In this document: positions 1 to 9,308 of the stretch, piece by piece
How the letters are laid out: every line of letters begins with the position of its first letter
Position numbering within the stretch: position 1 is the first letter of the stretch
DNA from: Glutamicibacter sp002979865
GTDB lineage: Bacteria > Actinomycetota > Actinomycetes > Actinomycetales > Micrococcaceae
Direction of reading: 5' to 3'
Assembly (NCBI RefSeq): GCF_050030965.1
Contig: NZ_CP188297.1
Coordinates: forward strand, 2,046,001 to 2,110,000
Length of the DNA: 64,000 nucleotides
The notes under the pieces: model-generated
What the model was told of the DNA's origin: nothing
The model's input: the letters and a program-made list of their open reading frames with translations, nothing else
Databases searched by the model: none
Position numbers and translations under genes: made by a program

Positions 1-35
1 CGTTGGTACTCGGATAGTGTGCTTCGTGCGTGCAT
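1..35 (-). CDS. IS3-family transposase OrfA, first 11 codons only
   Basis: The ATG at 33-35 (minus strand) opens the same reading frame as the complete orfA at 54404-54886 and runs off the left edge of the window. It matches that gene base for base over the visible part. Confidence 0.85.
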   Translation of the reverse strand, partial: MHARSTLSEYQ

Positions 36-92
36 GAAAATGCTCCCCTAAAGTTGTTGACTTTTACAGTCCAACTTTCGGGGAGCAGTTCA
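1..92 (-). mobile_element. End of an IS3-family element (same IS as at 53509-54943), cut by the window edge
   Basis: These 92 bases are identical to 54852-54943, the 5' (orfA) end of the complete IS3-family element later in the window, in the same orientation. The terminal inverted repeat ends at base 92; bases 93 onward differ from the sequence that flanks the other copy. The rest of this copy lies to the left of the window. Confidence 0.93.
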
Positions 93-537
93 TTCCGGGG
101 CTATTATCCATCGTCTCAAATCTAACGGTTCTGGCAGATGTGCTACTGGACAAGGGGGAGAGGTCTAGAGAATTTTGTTGCCTGGGCAATTGCCCTTCCT
201 GAAGCAGGAATGATTTGAATTTTTCTACTCAAGGCCTAACGGCTTAGTTATGCTTTCTGCGGTCAGTTCAATCTGAGGCTGCGGCGAGGTGTTGAACATC
301 GGGTAATACTTTCTGATCTGAGGATGTCCTTGTTCCGTAGGTTAGGTTGTTACCACTGTTTAGCATTAATGGTCTAGTGCATACTGCGTTGTGTAGTCAT
401 TACGCCTTCCACAAATGAGAACCTCAAAGAAGAAGAGCGCGCTGCTTTGTGCAGCTTCGCGTTTATACGAGACCATATAGAACGATGGTTTGCTTAATTA
501 GCTAAGCTGAAACTGTCCGGTTTTGAGCTCGGCTTAC
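93..537. other. Intergenic stretch without a recognised gene
   Basis: AT-rich sequence between the IS end and the CGNR gene. I see no convincing reading frame on either strand, no tRNA-like fold and no clear repeat. Confidence 0.5.
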
Positions 538-1074
538 TTAATGTTGAGAATCTCTTCTGGAGCTGGAGCGGTGGCGATCCACGGCATCTCGGTTTCCGCA
601 GCGAGCGGAGCAATAGGTGCGTAACCCATTGCGGCTGGTATCGACGTAAGCAACGGTGCAACCTTGTCTCTGGCAGGTACCTAGCCTTTGGCCTCCGGAT
701 TCCACGGTGAAAATTGCCAGACCTCCCGCGGTGACGGCTTTGACTCGCGCCACGAGATCTTGATCCTCGGAAGCAAAATGCAGATGGGGTCGCAACCCAT
801 CGTGGGCTGTCACATAGGTCTTTGTTGCACCTTTCGCTAGCAAGATATTGATCGACTCCAGGCGCGCATCTACGCTCTCAGCGGTGAAGGCTGGCTCGAG
901 AAGCGTTGCCCACGCAAGTATTTGCTGGGATTTTTCCGTGGTGAGTGTGATCTGACGAATCTCATGATTGGACAAGAGCTCTCGCAGATGCTGAATGTCC
1001 CACCCGCGGCCCAGTAAAGTCACCAAGTCGGCGGCAAGGAGCGAACCAGTCATATTGTCATGGTTGAAATGCAC
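538..1074 (-). CDS. CGNR zinc-finger protein (ABATE-type domain), putative transcriptional regulator
   Basis: A 178-residue protein of the CGNR zinc-finger family. The C-terminal part has the cysteine pairs GTCQRQGC and TYCSARCGNR followed by a basic tail (DRHR then Arg/Ser-rich), the hallmark of the zinc finger that binds nucleic acid. The N-terminal ~120 residues fit the stress-induced ABATE domain that usually precedes it. Length is usual for the family. It is divergent from the AEC transporter, with only 26 bp between the two predicted starts, so the promoters must overlap the coding regions or one start lies further in (an alternative Met is 7 codons downstream). A regulatory link to the transporter is an inference from this arrangement. 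Confidence 0.85.
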   Translation of the reverse strand: MHFNHDNMTGSLLAADLVTLLGRGWDIQHLRELLSNHEIRQITLTTEKSQQILAWATLLEPAFTAESVDARLESINILLAKGATKTYVTAHDGLRPHLHFASEDQDLVARVKAVTAGGLAIFTVESGGQRLGTCQRQGCTVAYVDTSRNGLRTYCSARCGNRDAVDRHRSSSRRDSQH

Positions 1075-1100
1075 TAACCCATTGCACCATAGTCAAGGGT

Positions 1101-2030
1101 GTGAATGTCGTGAGCGCCGCAATTTTTCCTATTCTACTAATCCTCATCGCAGGGATATTTCTGCGCAGATACCTCCCTGACAAGGGAGGATTCTGGGAGG
1201 GTTTGTCGTGGATGAGCTACTGGATTTTTACACCGGCCTTGTTTGTTACTAGCATCGGGAGCGCCGATCTTTCCATCATCGAGCCGGGGCCATTGCTATT
1301 CAGTCTGCTGATACCGGTTTTAGCGGTAGCCGGGCTCGCTTTAGGATTGGGTAAGCTTGTTCGCGCAAACGGTCCGCAATTAACTTCTCTTGTGCAAGGT
1401 TCAATCCGCATCAACACCTATATCGGTCTGATTTTCGTGTCTGCGCTTCATGGGTCTGCCGGTATTGCCAGCTTTGCACTTGCTTGTGCGGTCGTTGTTC
1501 CCTTGGTGAACATCATCTGCGTCAGCGCACTTTCCGTCTATGGGGCAAAGCAGCGCTACGGCGGTAAGCTCCGGCTATGGCAGGAACTGATGTTCAATCC
1601 ACTAATCCTTTCGTGTGCGGGTGGATTATTGATTAATACCCTGTCTATACCCTTGCCGGGATTTCTGGGATCCACGCTCAACATGCTCGCCGCTCCAGCG
1701 CTGGTGTGCGGAACACTCATTGCCGGAGCAGCACTGAGCTTTAATTTCCGCTGGCGCGATGTGCTCGATATTGGCATCGCAACAATCCTGAAGCTGGCTA
1801 TCCTTCCAGTGGCAGCAATGGCGATCGCAATCCCCCTTGGGGTGACGGGGACCAGCTTGTCCGCCATCGTCTTGATCTGCGCTGTGCCAACTGCCCCGAG
1901 CGCCAACGTTCTGGCAGCCCGCATGGGTGGAGACACACGCCTGATTGCCGCAATCACTGGTACGCAGACCATTTGTGCTCTGGGAACGATTCCCCTAATG
2001 GTCGCGATCGCCAACCACTTTACATTTTAG
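1101..2030 (+). CDS. AEC-family transporter (auxin efflux carrier / malate permease-like)
   Basis: A 309-residue integral membrane protein of about 10 hydrophobic segments, typical in length and layout for the AEC family (Mem_trans domain), which exports or imports small organic anions such as malate or malonate; the substrate cannot be read from sequence. The C-terminal half has the typical 'CAVPTAPSANVLAARMGG' stretch between hydrophobic segments. The start is GTG at 1101. The divergent CGNR gene is 26 bp away and is the obvious candidate regulator. No downstream partner: the next 880 bp hold no gene. Confidence 0.85.
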   Translation: MNVVSAAIFPILLILIAGIFLRRYLPDKGGFWEGLSWMSYWIFTPALFVTSIGSADLSIIEPGPLLFSLLIPVLAVAGLALGLGKLVRANGPQLTSLVQGSIRINTYIGLIFVSALHGSAGIASFALACAVVVPLVNIICVSALSVYGAKQRYGGKLRLWQELMFNPLILSCAGGLLINTLSIPLPGFLGSTLNMLAAPALVCGTLIAGAALSFNFRWRDVLDIGIATILKLAILPVAAMAIAIPLGVTGTSLSAIVLICAVPTAPSANVLAARMGGDTRLIAAITGTQTICALGTIPLMVAIANHFTF

Positions 2031-2907
2031 TTTCCGTGTCGTGGCCAGCCATCCGCTATCCGATAAACTCGGGGTCATTCTCAAAACCTGCGAGTTGTAC
2101 TTGACGGGGGAGTAGCACCAAGAATGCCCGAGGCATGGCAAATCCTCCGTCGCCATTCAAGATTTCGGTTACGAACAATTTCTGCATTCCTTGGGCCGAA
2201 TCGAAAACATTTCCAAGGTGGCGACCTAGGCTCAACCTCAGTAGATACTATCTATGGGTCACGATTTCACTCCGAATCCCTGGATGCCCCTGCCTATGAC
2301 CATAAAAAGCAACTACCCCAGAGCGGGAAGGATCAGAGCTGCATTGAGCCGGACGAAGATTGCCTCGATTGCACGAAGGAAGCCTGGCATCATCGTGGAC
2401 GTTTGATTTCAAATGGCATATAAATCCGCAGTGGAGATGATCGAAGTCACGGCGGGAAGCGTGAGGAGTATTTGAGAACCAGCGGCACCTAAATTTCGCG
2501 TCACTTACTGATCACAACTGCCGGGTCCACGTCCGCAGGGCTTATAAATGGGACCTCAGCATTCGGAAGTCGAACAGCCGTCGCATCCACCTGGATCCTC
2601 GTTTCATGGAAGAAAAATAGGCATGACTAGCTAAATTCTAGTCGATGGGACAGTATTCGCTTTTCATTTTTCGGACCTTGCCTTGCTGACGAAATCGATT
2701 TGTGACAGCTGCATGTAAGCGATTCTGTGGGCTTTTCACAATCAATACCGCGATGTGTCCGATTACAGAGCGGTGCCCCGAGCAGTTTCGACGGTGCCCT
2801 AGGAACTCGCCCGCAATTTCGGTCTAAGCTATCAGCCACATGATGCACAGCTCCCAGCAGCATAAATGCCTGCCGGACCGTAAAACCTGCAAGTCGCCTG
2901 TGTAGAA
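2031..2907. other. Gene-free stretch, probably decayed sequence
   Basis: Between the AEC gene and an IS3 element. Short frames exist (for example 2124-2423) but none shows a recognisable domain or ribosome-binding site. It may hold degraded coding sequence left after the IS insertion; I cannot identify it. Confidence 0.4.
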
Positions 2908-2958
2908 TGAACCGTCCCTGATTTGATGCCGCTGTCTTTCGAGAGAAAGATAGCAACC

Positions 2959-3270
2959 ATGCCCAAGAAATACCCTGCCGAAGTTCGTGAACGCGCCGTA
3001 GCGATGGTTGTGGACCGGCTCTCCGAGTACCCTTCCATATATGCAGCGTGCAAGGCCCTGGCTCCGAAGCTGGATGTCGGTCCCGAATCATTGCGTCGCT
3101 GGGTGCTCCAGGCCCAGGCCGACACCGGTGAGAAGGACGGCCCAACCACTACCGAACTCGATGAGCTCAAGGCGTTGCGGGCGGAGAATCGGGATTTGAA
3201 GGAAGCCAACGAAATCTTGAAAGCTGCCTCAATTTTCTTCGCGAGGGAACTCGACCCTCGCCGCCGCTAA
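2959..3270 (+). CDS. IS3-family transposase OrfA (HTH)
   Basis: A 103-residue protein starting MPKKYPAEVRERAV, with a helix-turn-helix (residues about 5-55) and a C-terminal leucine-zipper-like coiled coil (ELKALRAENRDLKEANEIL) used for OrfA/OrfAB multimerisation. An upstream in-frame Met at 2923 exists, but the ATG at 2959 matches the family N-terminus. Its stop lies about 80 nt before the OrfB GTG, in a region where the OrfB frame is already open. Confidence 0.9.
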   Translation: MPKKYPAEVRERAVAMVVDRLSEYPSIYAACKALAPKLDVGPESLRRWVLQAQADTGEKDGPTTTELDELKALRAENRDLKEANEILKAASIFFARELDPRRR

Positions 3271-3347
3271 TCTGCCGATTCGTTGATGAGCAGCGGGCCG
3301 AAGGTCATGCGGTCGAGTCGATCTGCGCCGTCCTGCGTGAGCAGGGC

Positions 3348-4247
3348 GTGCAGGTTACCGCACGAACCTACCGGGCCTGGAAAACAAGGCCTCCGGCCCT
3401 GCGAGCAGTTGAAGATGCGAAGGTCATTGACACGTTACGCAGCCTCAAAGTGTTAGACGCTAAAGGAAGACCGAAGCCAGAAATCCTTTATGGCCGGCGA
3501 AAGATGACCGCTTGGCTGCGGCGCAACGGCTTCCCCGCGGTCTCCAAACACACCGTTGACCGGCTCATGCGTGACGAGGGCATGAACGGCATGATCCGGG
3601 GCCGCAAGACCCGCACCACGATCCCTGGCAAGGACGGACGCAGGGCCGGTGACCTGCTGAACCGAGACTTCACGGCAGAGGCACCAAACCGGATTTGGGT
3701 CACGGACTTCACCTACGTGCCGGTGTATTCCGGGTTCGTCTACGTGGCGTTGGTGATCGATCTGTATTCGCGGGCCATCGTCGGCTGGGAAACCTCCACT
3801 GTGAAAGACGCCGCTTTCGTGGAGCAGTGCCTGAAAATGGCCCTGTGGCGCCGAAAACACAGCAAAAGGCCGGTTGACAAGGGGCTTTTGCATCACTCGG
3901 ACGCGGGAAGCCAATACACCTCGATCCGGTACACCGACACTTTGGAAATTGAGGGGCTGGTTCCGTCGATTGGCAGTGTCGGCGACGCTTACGATAATGC
4001 CGCCGCGGAGACGGTGATGGGCTTGTTCAAGAACGAGACCGTGGCCAAGGGTTCACCGTTCCGTACTGGTGCGTTGAAGACCGAATCCGACGTCGTTGAG
4101 GTCGCCTTCGGCTGGGTCTTTTGGTACAACAATGATCGCTTGCATTCCTCGCTGGATCACCAAACTCCAGAGGAATTTGAGCGAGCCTACTATGATGAAA
4201 TGACAGGCTCGTTACCCGACGCAGCCGCACATAAGACGGCGGCATGA
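3348..4247 (+). CDS. IS3-family transposase OrfB (DDE integrase)
   Basis: A 299-residue rve-domain transposase. The DDE residues are visible: D in 'IWVTDFTYV', D in 'LHHSDAGSQY' and E in 'NAAAETVMGLFK'. The frame stays open upstream of the GTG at 3348 to at least 3267, in the -1 frame relative to orfA, and that upstream part reads like the OrfB N-terminus (LICRFVDEQRAEGHAVESI). The active product is therefore probably an OrfA-OrfB fusion made by -1 frameshifting near 3250-3270. No internal stop or frameshift was noticed, so the element may be active. Confidence 0.92.
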   Translation: MQVTARTYRAWKTRPPALRAVEDAKVIDTLRSLKVLDAKGRPKPEILYGRRKMTAWLRRNGFPAVSKHTVDRLMRDEGMNGMIRGRKTRTTIPGKDGRRAGDLLNRDFTAEAPNRIWVTDFTYVPVYSGFVYVALVIDLYSRAIVGWETSTVKDAAFVEQCLKMALWRRKHSKRPVDKGLLHHSDAGSQYTSIRYTDTLEIEGLVPSIGSVGDAYDNAAAETVMGLFKNETVAKGSPFRTGALKTESDVVEVAFGWVFWYNNDRLHSSLDHQTPEEFERAYYDEMTGSLPDAAAHKTAA

Positions 4248-4263
4248 TTTCCGGGACGGTTCA

Positions 4264-4791
4264 TACTGAACGTGTCTGGTTTAGGGGTAAGGAGCTGCGA
4301 TGGCAACACACAAGTTTATACCTCGGCCGCCGATAAAAATGACTCTAGCCCATGACTCGATCAGCCCACGGCAGCGAAGGTGCACTGAAACACCAACGGC
4401 TTGCTAAGCTTGGCTTTCCCAAGGGATTCCAACTCGGCAAACGCAGTCTCAAAGAACGTGAAGGAGGGCTACGCTGACGGCTCAGGCGTCGTTCTTGCGA
4501 AGAGCTCGGTTGAGATATCTCAACCGAGCTCTTCGCAAGAACTATTATTTGAAGCCAAGCCAGGTGTTACTACGCTATCTAGAATTCGATAACACCAAAA
4601 CTGTATTGTGCTCTAATGCGGATGCACTGTCAGAACGTCGCTTTCTCTTGCCGCAGATCTCTCGCAGCGTTCGAATTTGCCATGAAGTACATCATTAGCG
4701 CCGGCAAAGATCTCCGGATGCTTCGGGTTTTCACATTGAAGAAGGCCGGCTATGGCAAATTGTTATTATCCGAGTGTTCTATCGAAGTCCC
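4264..4791. other. Intergenic stretch with a large perfect palindrome
   Basis: No recognisable gene. At 4300 an ATG with a good ribosome-binding site (AAGGAG, 4290-4295) opens a short frame that stops after about 35 codons and matches nothing I know; it may be the 5' stump of a truncated gene. The notable item is the palindrome at 4491-4542, listed separately. Confidence 0.4.
4491..4542. repeat. Perfect 52-bp palindrome (26-bp arms, no loop)
   Basis: The arm beginning GTTCTTGCGAAGAGCTCGG is followed directly by its exact complement. The centre is GATATC. No U-tract follows on either strand, so an ordinary terminator is unlikely. It could be two abutting inverted-repeat ends of a lost mobile element, or a recombinase site. 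Confidence 0.9.
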
Positions 4792-6258
4792 CTAATTCTT
4801 TACTCGGCTGTACCCTGCTTGTGCAATTGATCGGATTCGCCCGCGGCAACCAAACCATCCGATGCAAATCATTGTGGAGCACACAGCAGTTACGACCAAG
4901 GTAGCTGGGGACTCCACAAACACCATTACCAGCACGACGCCAAGGAACAACAATGTTGCATACCCAGTGTAGGGAGCACCAATCAGGCGAAACGACGGGC
5001 GGACTAGACTGCCTTGGCGCGATAAGCGCTGCAATTTGAGCTGGCAAGCGATGATGGTTGCCCACGCGACGATAATGCCCACTGCAGCGACGCTCAGCAC
5101 TATTTCGAACACGTCTCCCGGCATCAAGTAGTTCAACGGGACTCCAAGCAATGCCACAAATGCGGTGATAGCAATTCCTCCGACCGGAACGCCCCTGCGA
5201 GTCATCTTGCGGGCCATGCGTGGTGCAGATCCGGCCAGAGCCATAGATCGTAGAGTCCGGCCTGTCGTGTACAAACCAGCGTTTAGTGAGGAGAGGGCCG
5301 CAGTGAGGACAACAAAGTTCATCACGACATCGATTCCATCAATTCCGATTGCGGAGAAGAACGTCACGAATGGGCTTTCTCCAGCTTTGTAATAGGTGTA
5401 AGGCAGCAGCAGAGCAAGTAGTCCGACGGATCCCACGTAGAACACTGCGATGCGGAAAATTACCGAATTAATTGCTTTGGGCATGATCTTTTCAGGGTGT
5501 TTTGTTTCTCCTGCTGCGGTGCCGACCATTTCGATCGAGGCGAAGGCGAATACAACTCCTTGCATCAGCATGATCATCGGCAGTAGACCATTGGGGAAGA
5601 GGCCACCGTTTTGCGCAATCATTCCAATACCAACTTCGTGGCCATCGATAGGGGTTCCAAATACTACGAAGTAGATTCCCACCAGCATAAACGCCACCAG
5701 TGCAGCTACCTTGATCAAGGCGAACCAGAATTCGAGCTCCCCGAACACCTTGACTGAAACCAGATTAAGCGACAGAACCAGGATGAGTGCGAGCAATGCC
5801 CATAGCCACTGCGGGACATCTGCTATCCAAGACACGTAGTTTCCGAAGAAATTCATGTAGATTGCCGCCGCAGTGATGTCGACAATTGTGGTTGCCGCCC
5901 AAACGACCCAATAGAACCATCCCGAGACGAAGGCGGCCTTCTCTCCGAAAAATTCACGCGCATACGATACAAATGAACCAGAAGTGGGCCGATGCAAAAT
6001 AAGCTCGCCAAGCGCGCGCAAGATGAAGAATGCAAAGATGCCACAAATAGCGTAAGAGAAGACCAGCGATGGTCCTGCAGATTCTAATCGTTCTCCGGCT
6101 CCAAGGAAGAGACCAGTGCCGATCGAACCTCCGATGGCAATCATATTGATCTGCCGTCCCGTAAGGTTCTTTTGATAGCCGTTGTCTTCTAGCTCGATGA
6201 CCGAGTCGGTCTTCGCCGTTCCTGCTAGGCTATCCCGCGAGGTTTTAGAGGTTTTCAT
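4792..6258 (-). CDS. APC-family amino-acid permease (AnsP/CycA group)
   Basis: A 488-residue, 12-TM amino-acid:proton symporter. The consensus 'QINMIAIGGSIGTGLFLGAG' near residues 36-55, the ALGEL motif after TM2 and the 'ETKHPEKIMPKAINSV' loop are typical of the AAT subfamily (asparagine, D-Ala/Gly, GABA, lysine). The exact substrate is not determinable. The start was taken at the ATG at 6258 because AAAGGAT lies just upstream. The malY-like lyase gene precedes it by 215 bp on the same strand, so the pair may take up and cleave a sulfur amino acid or related compound (inference). Confidence 0.88.
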   Translation of the reverse strand: MKTSKTSRDSLAGTAKTDSVIELEDNGYQKNLTGRQINMIAIGGSIGTGLFLGAGERLESAGPSLVFSYAICGIFAFFILRALGELILHRPTSGSFVSYAREFFGEKAAFVSGWFYWVVWAATTIVDITAAAIYMNFFGNYVSWIADVPQWLWALLALILVLSLNLVSVKVFGELEFWFALIKVAALVAFMLVGIYFVVFGTPIDGHEVGIGMIAQNGGLFPNGLLPMIMLMQGVVFAFASIEMVGTAAGETKHPEKIMPKAINSVIFRIAVFYVGSVGLLALLLPYTYYKAGESPFVTFFSAIGIDGIDVVMNFVVLTAALSSLNAGLYTTGRTLRSMALAGSAPRMARKMTRRGVPVGGIAITAFVALLGVPLNYLMPGDVFEIVLSVAAVGIIVAWATIIACQLKLQRLSRQGSLVRPSFRLIGAPYTGYATLLFLGVVLVMVFVESPATLVVTAVCSTMICIGWFGCRGRIRSIAQAGYSRVKN

Positions 6259-6473
6259 GTGATCCTTTCTTGGACACTTCACTGGTCAGATAGACCGTTT
6301 ATCTGCGAATCCAATGAGATGTGGGTTCCGGCACTTAGTAGCCGTCTTCTTCGATCGTCAAGTCAGTGAATCCTTTGCGGGAAGCCGTGGATTCTTTGGG
6401 GAACGCGGAACTGGAACATTGTCGGTTGCTATCTCATCTTGAGAATGCACATTTTGTGGCCATGGACTGATCT

Positions 6474-7733
6474 CTAATGGAGGGCTTTCAAAGAACTGGC
6501 CATGCGTAGTAGTCCATCTTTGAGAATCGACTTGGACGTTGCGAAGTTGAGTCTTGCGTGGCCTGATCCGCCGCTTCCGAAGACGTGGCCGGAGCTCAGA
6601 GCTACTTGGGCGTGGTCGATGAAGAACTGAGCCGGCCCGGATAGTTCGGCGACGGTGGCTAGCTTCCCATCTTGGGCTTCTTCCGTAATTCCCATGTCGC
6701 TGAAGTCCAGCCACGCCAAGTACGTTCCCTCAGGGGCCTTGTAGCCCACCTGTGGCATATGCTCGGCCAAAATTTTGCCCAGTAATGCACGGTTATCATC
6801 AAGGCCTTGGAGCAGTGAGTCCAGCCATGGTCTGCCTTGGTTGAAAGCGACAGTGTGGGCTATGATCCCTAGATGACTTGGTCCGTGGCTGACTTCTTCG
6901 GGCATACGCGCTAGATCTTCTGCGGCTTCTTCACCGGCATAGGCCAGCGCCGCTTTGAGTCCGGCAAGATTCCAGGCTTTGGACGCAGAAGTCAAAGCGA
7001 AGGCATTTTCCGAGCCCGGGACGCTGAGGTAGGGCGTGAAAGTGGCACCTGCCAAGATCAGTGGTGCGTGGATTTCGTCGGAAATGACGCGAACCCCGTG
7101 AGCGCGTGCCAACTGGGCCACGGCAGTAAGTTCGGCTGCAGTGTGTACGGTCCCGGTGGGGTTGTGTGGGTTGCTCATAAGGTATGCGGCTCGTTTACCT
7201 CCGATAGTGGCTTGGGCAAAGGCCTTATCCAGATTTTCCATGGATATGCGCAGGTCGCCTCCCAAGGGAGCCTCGATGATATTTCTGCCATCGTGGCTGA
7301 CGAAGGCATAGAAAGGGGCATAGACCGGGGGACTGACTACGACGTTGTCGCCTCGGTCGGTGATCAGTCGCAACACTTCGACAATGCCCATCATCACGTC
7401 CGGAACAATCGCGGTGCGTTCCACAGCTAATCCATTCCAGCCCCAACGCTCAGAGGCGAAGCACTTCACTGCTTCGGCCAATTGCGTTCCCGCTGGGTAT
7501 CCGGTATCGCCCGAGTCAACCGTCTTTTTTAAGCATTCGGCAATGGGAGGAGCTAGGTTGACGTCCATTTCGGCAACCCATAGGGGTAGAACGTTTTCCG
7601 GATGTGCTGCCCATTTCATGCTCGTTCGTTTTCGCAGCTGTGCCAGATTGAGTTCTTCCAGCGGATTTGATGGGTTTTCATCTTGGCGGACTAGGTTTTC
7701 TGCTGAACCGAGTGCGTTCAAAGGAGTTTGCAT
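6474..7733 (-). CDS. MalY/PatB-family PLP-dependent C-S lyase / aminotransferase
   Basis: A 419-residue fold-type I PLP enzyme. Motifs: 'WVAEMDVNLAPPI' near the N-terminus (MalY/PatB signature), 'NPHNPTGTV', 'SDEIHAPL' and the PLP lysine in 'SASKAWNLAG'; the C-terminal Arg is in 'GHARLNFA'. Family members cleave cystathionine and other Cys conjugates to pyruvate, ammonia and a thiol. GAGGTG upstream of the ATG at 7733 supports the start. Upstream, in the opposite direction, lies an OsmC protein, which in many bacteria reduces organic hydroperoxides. A fragment of a second malY copy is at 47631, beside a decayed osmC copy. Confidence 0.9.
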   Translation of the reverse strand: MQTPLNALGSAENLVRQDENPSNPLEELNLAQLRKRTSMKWAAHPENVLPLWVAEMDVNLAPPIAECLKKTVDSGDTGYPAGTQLAEAVKCFASERWGWNGLAVERTAIVPDVMMGIVEVLRLITDRGDNVVVSPPVYAPFYAFVSHDGRNIIEAPLGGDLRISMENLDKAFAQATIGGKRAAYLMSNPHNPTGTVHTAAELTAVAQLARAHGVRVISDEIHAPLILAGATFTPYLSVPGSENAFALTSASKAWNLAGLKAALAYAGEEAAEDLARMPEEVSHGPSHLGIIAHTVAFNQGRPWLDSLLQGLDDNRALLGKILAEHMPQVGYKAPEGTYLAWLDFSDMGITEEAQDGKLATVAELSGPAQFFIDHAQVALSSGHVFGSGGSGHARLNFATSKSILKDGLLRMASSLKALH

Positions 7734-8443
7734 CTTGGGGTCACCTCAAGTTAGTTCATATTCGTTGGTTTGTTTATTCTTAGGGCATTTTGTGATGTAC
7801 GCGGGTTGTCGCCTCGTTGGGCCAGGACATCGGTACTCAACATGGCATGCATAAGCTGTCCATGCTCGGGACAAGACTCAGATCAGAAGGGTCTGAAAGA
7901 GGCTAGGTTCCCTTCTGCAACTGGAACAGACTCTGGGCTGTCAGCAAACTTGCTCGCCCTACCCTCGGTTAAGAAATCACGAGATATCCCGTTCCCATAG
8001 TTTCAGCGGCAAGCCGTCGTTTAGGGTCATTTCCAGAGATCCTTGCTTCGAGTCCTTTAGCGAGACTTTCGAGCTAATTTTTGTTCATGTATCTACCTAA
8101 GTTCTTGGCCAGCCCGTAAAGATGCGACCGTTCATGCTGGCCGCATACTCGAGATGGAACACTCAAGCCAACAATAGAGGTGACGGGAGTCACTTCCGAA
8201 TAAATGGAAGATTACACTAAAGCGGAACTTAGAACCATAACTTACCCATAAATTTCTAGATATGAGCAAAAATACGTAGTCGAGCGAATATCAAGTTCCA
8301 TTTTTGATCACTAAATACTCACGAATGGAACTTGCATGTTGATCTGGGGATGGTTTTCATGTTTACTGGTTCGTATCCGGGTACAAGTTATCGCCATGTC
8401 ATTTAGTCATGTACTCGGATCACAAATAACCTAGGGAGCGAAA
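7734..8443. promoter_or_regulatory. Divergent control region between malY-like and osmC-like genes
   Basis: This 710-bp spacer holds repeated GGAAC/GTTCC half-sites. The best pair is an inverted repeat AAGTTCCATT (8293-8302) and AATGGAACTT (8324-8333); further single copies occur near 8155, 8205 and 8223. A similar arrangement precedes the decayed osmC copy at 47920-47960. The IclR regulator encoded just downstream of osmC is the natural candidate to bind here, but this is inference. Confidence 0.5.
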
Positions 8444-9016
8444 ATGGACCTCGTAGAAACTCAGTCAGATATCAACAAAGGAATCGATGTCAATGTCCTG
8501 CGACAGACCACCAAAGCAGTTGAGGCCGATCGAAATCTTGGAAAGTTCACGTTTGAAGTTCAAGGCACATGGGCCGGCGGCGTGAGCCTGGAATCCGGCA
8601 CCGGAGCTATTACTCAGGCAGGTGTCCGCGATGAATCACGGGTTAACAAGTTCAGCATGAAGAGTGACGAGCCGCCGGCACTCTTGGGCGATGACACGGA
8701 TGTTTCTCCGTCTGAATACGTCCTGCAAGCACTTGCTGCGTGCTACACGGCAAGCCTCGCCATGAAAGCGGCTGACGCTGGAATCACCCTTCGTGCTTTC
8801 AACGTGCAGGTGGAAGGTGACTTTGATGTAGCATCGTTCTTGGAAATTGCTCCCGAAGAGCACCCTGGAGCAAGCCAGATCCGCATCAATGTTGACATTG
8901 ATGCTCCGGAGGCAAGCCGCGAGCAGCTGGCTGAACTCGTCGCGGTTGTCGAACGTCGATCGCCCATTCGTGACACGTTGGCTCGTCCGGTGGATGTCGT
9001 CACCACCCTACTTTAG
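8444..9016 (+). CDS. OsmC-family protein
   Basis: A 190-residue OsmC/Ohr-fold protein. The family core is seen in 'PSEYVLQALAACYTASLAMKA' with the redox-type Cys, and 'RRSPIRDTLARPVDVVTTLL' at the C-terminus. The second Cys of classical Ohr is not evident in the usual place (Ser in 'RRSPIRDT'), so a peroxidase role is uncertain. GGGAG precedes the ATG. It lies between the malY-like lyase (divergent) and an IclR regulator (same strand, 292 bp downstream). A frameshifted paralogue is at 48151-48531. Confidence 0.87.
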   Translation: MDLVETQSDINKGIDVNVLRQTTKAVEADRNLGKFTFEVQGTWAGGVSLESGTGAITQAGVRDESRVNKFSMKSDEPPALLGDDTDVSPSEYVLQALAACYTASLAMKAADAGITLRAFNVQVEGDFDVASFLEIAPEEHPGASQIRINVDIDAPEASREQLAELVAVVERRSPIRDTLARPVDVVTTLL

Positions 9017-9308
9017 GGTTCTAGAAGGAGCGCTGGGATTGAAGTGGTGACGTGCTTCAAAAATTGAACAAGTACTCGGTCTTCGAGCAAAAACACACGG
9101 TCTGCTCTTAATCTTCGTAAAGTAAGGCATTATCAACGCTGCCGTCGGTTCGGACATCATCCTTCCGGTTTAGATAGGACCGAGCCGACGGCTGGTTTGT
9201 AGTACCTTGCTCGAGCCGAGAGATCAGGATTGAAGTAGGCTAAATGTATATCTTTCATCGGGGTATCCTGTTCGTTAGCCATGTGTAGCCAATGAGAGTA
9301 GGCAGTAA

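Larger units (their letters stand above)
2908..4263 (+). mobile_element. IS3-family insertion sequence, complete (1356 bp)
   Basis: Imperfect terminal inverted repeats start TGAACCGTCCC at 2908 and end with its complement at 4263. They enclose orfA and orfB in -1 relative frames, as in IS3 elements that make OrfAB by programmed frameshifting. The bases flanking the ends (GAA on the left, TAC on the right) are not a 3- or 4-bp duplication, so the flanks were probably rearranged after insertion. It differs from the IS3 element at 53509-54943. Confidence 0.9.

Noticed and set aside
2124..2423. 99-codon frame in the gene-free stretch
   Set aside because: No homology recognised, no ribosome-binding site.
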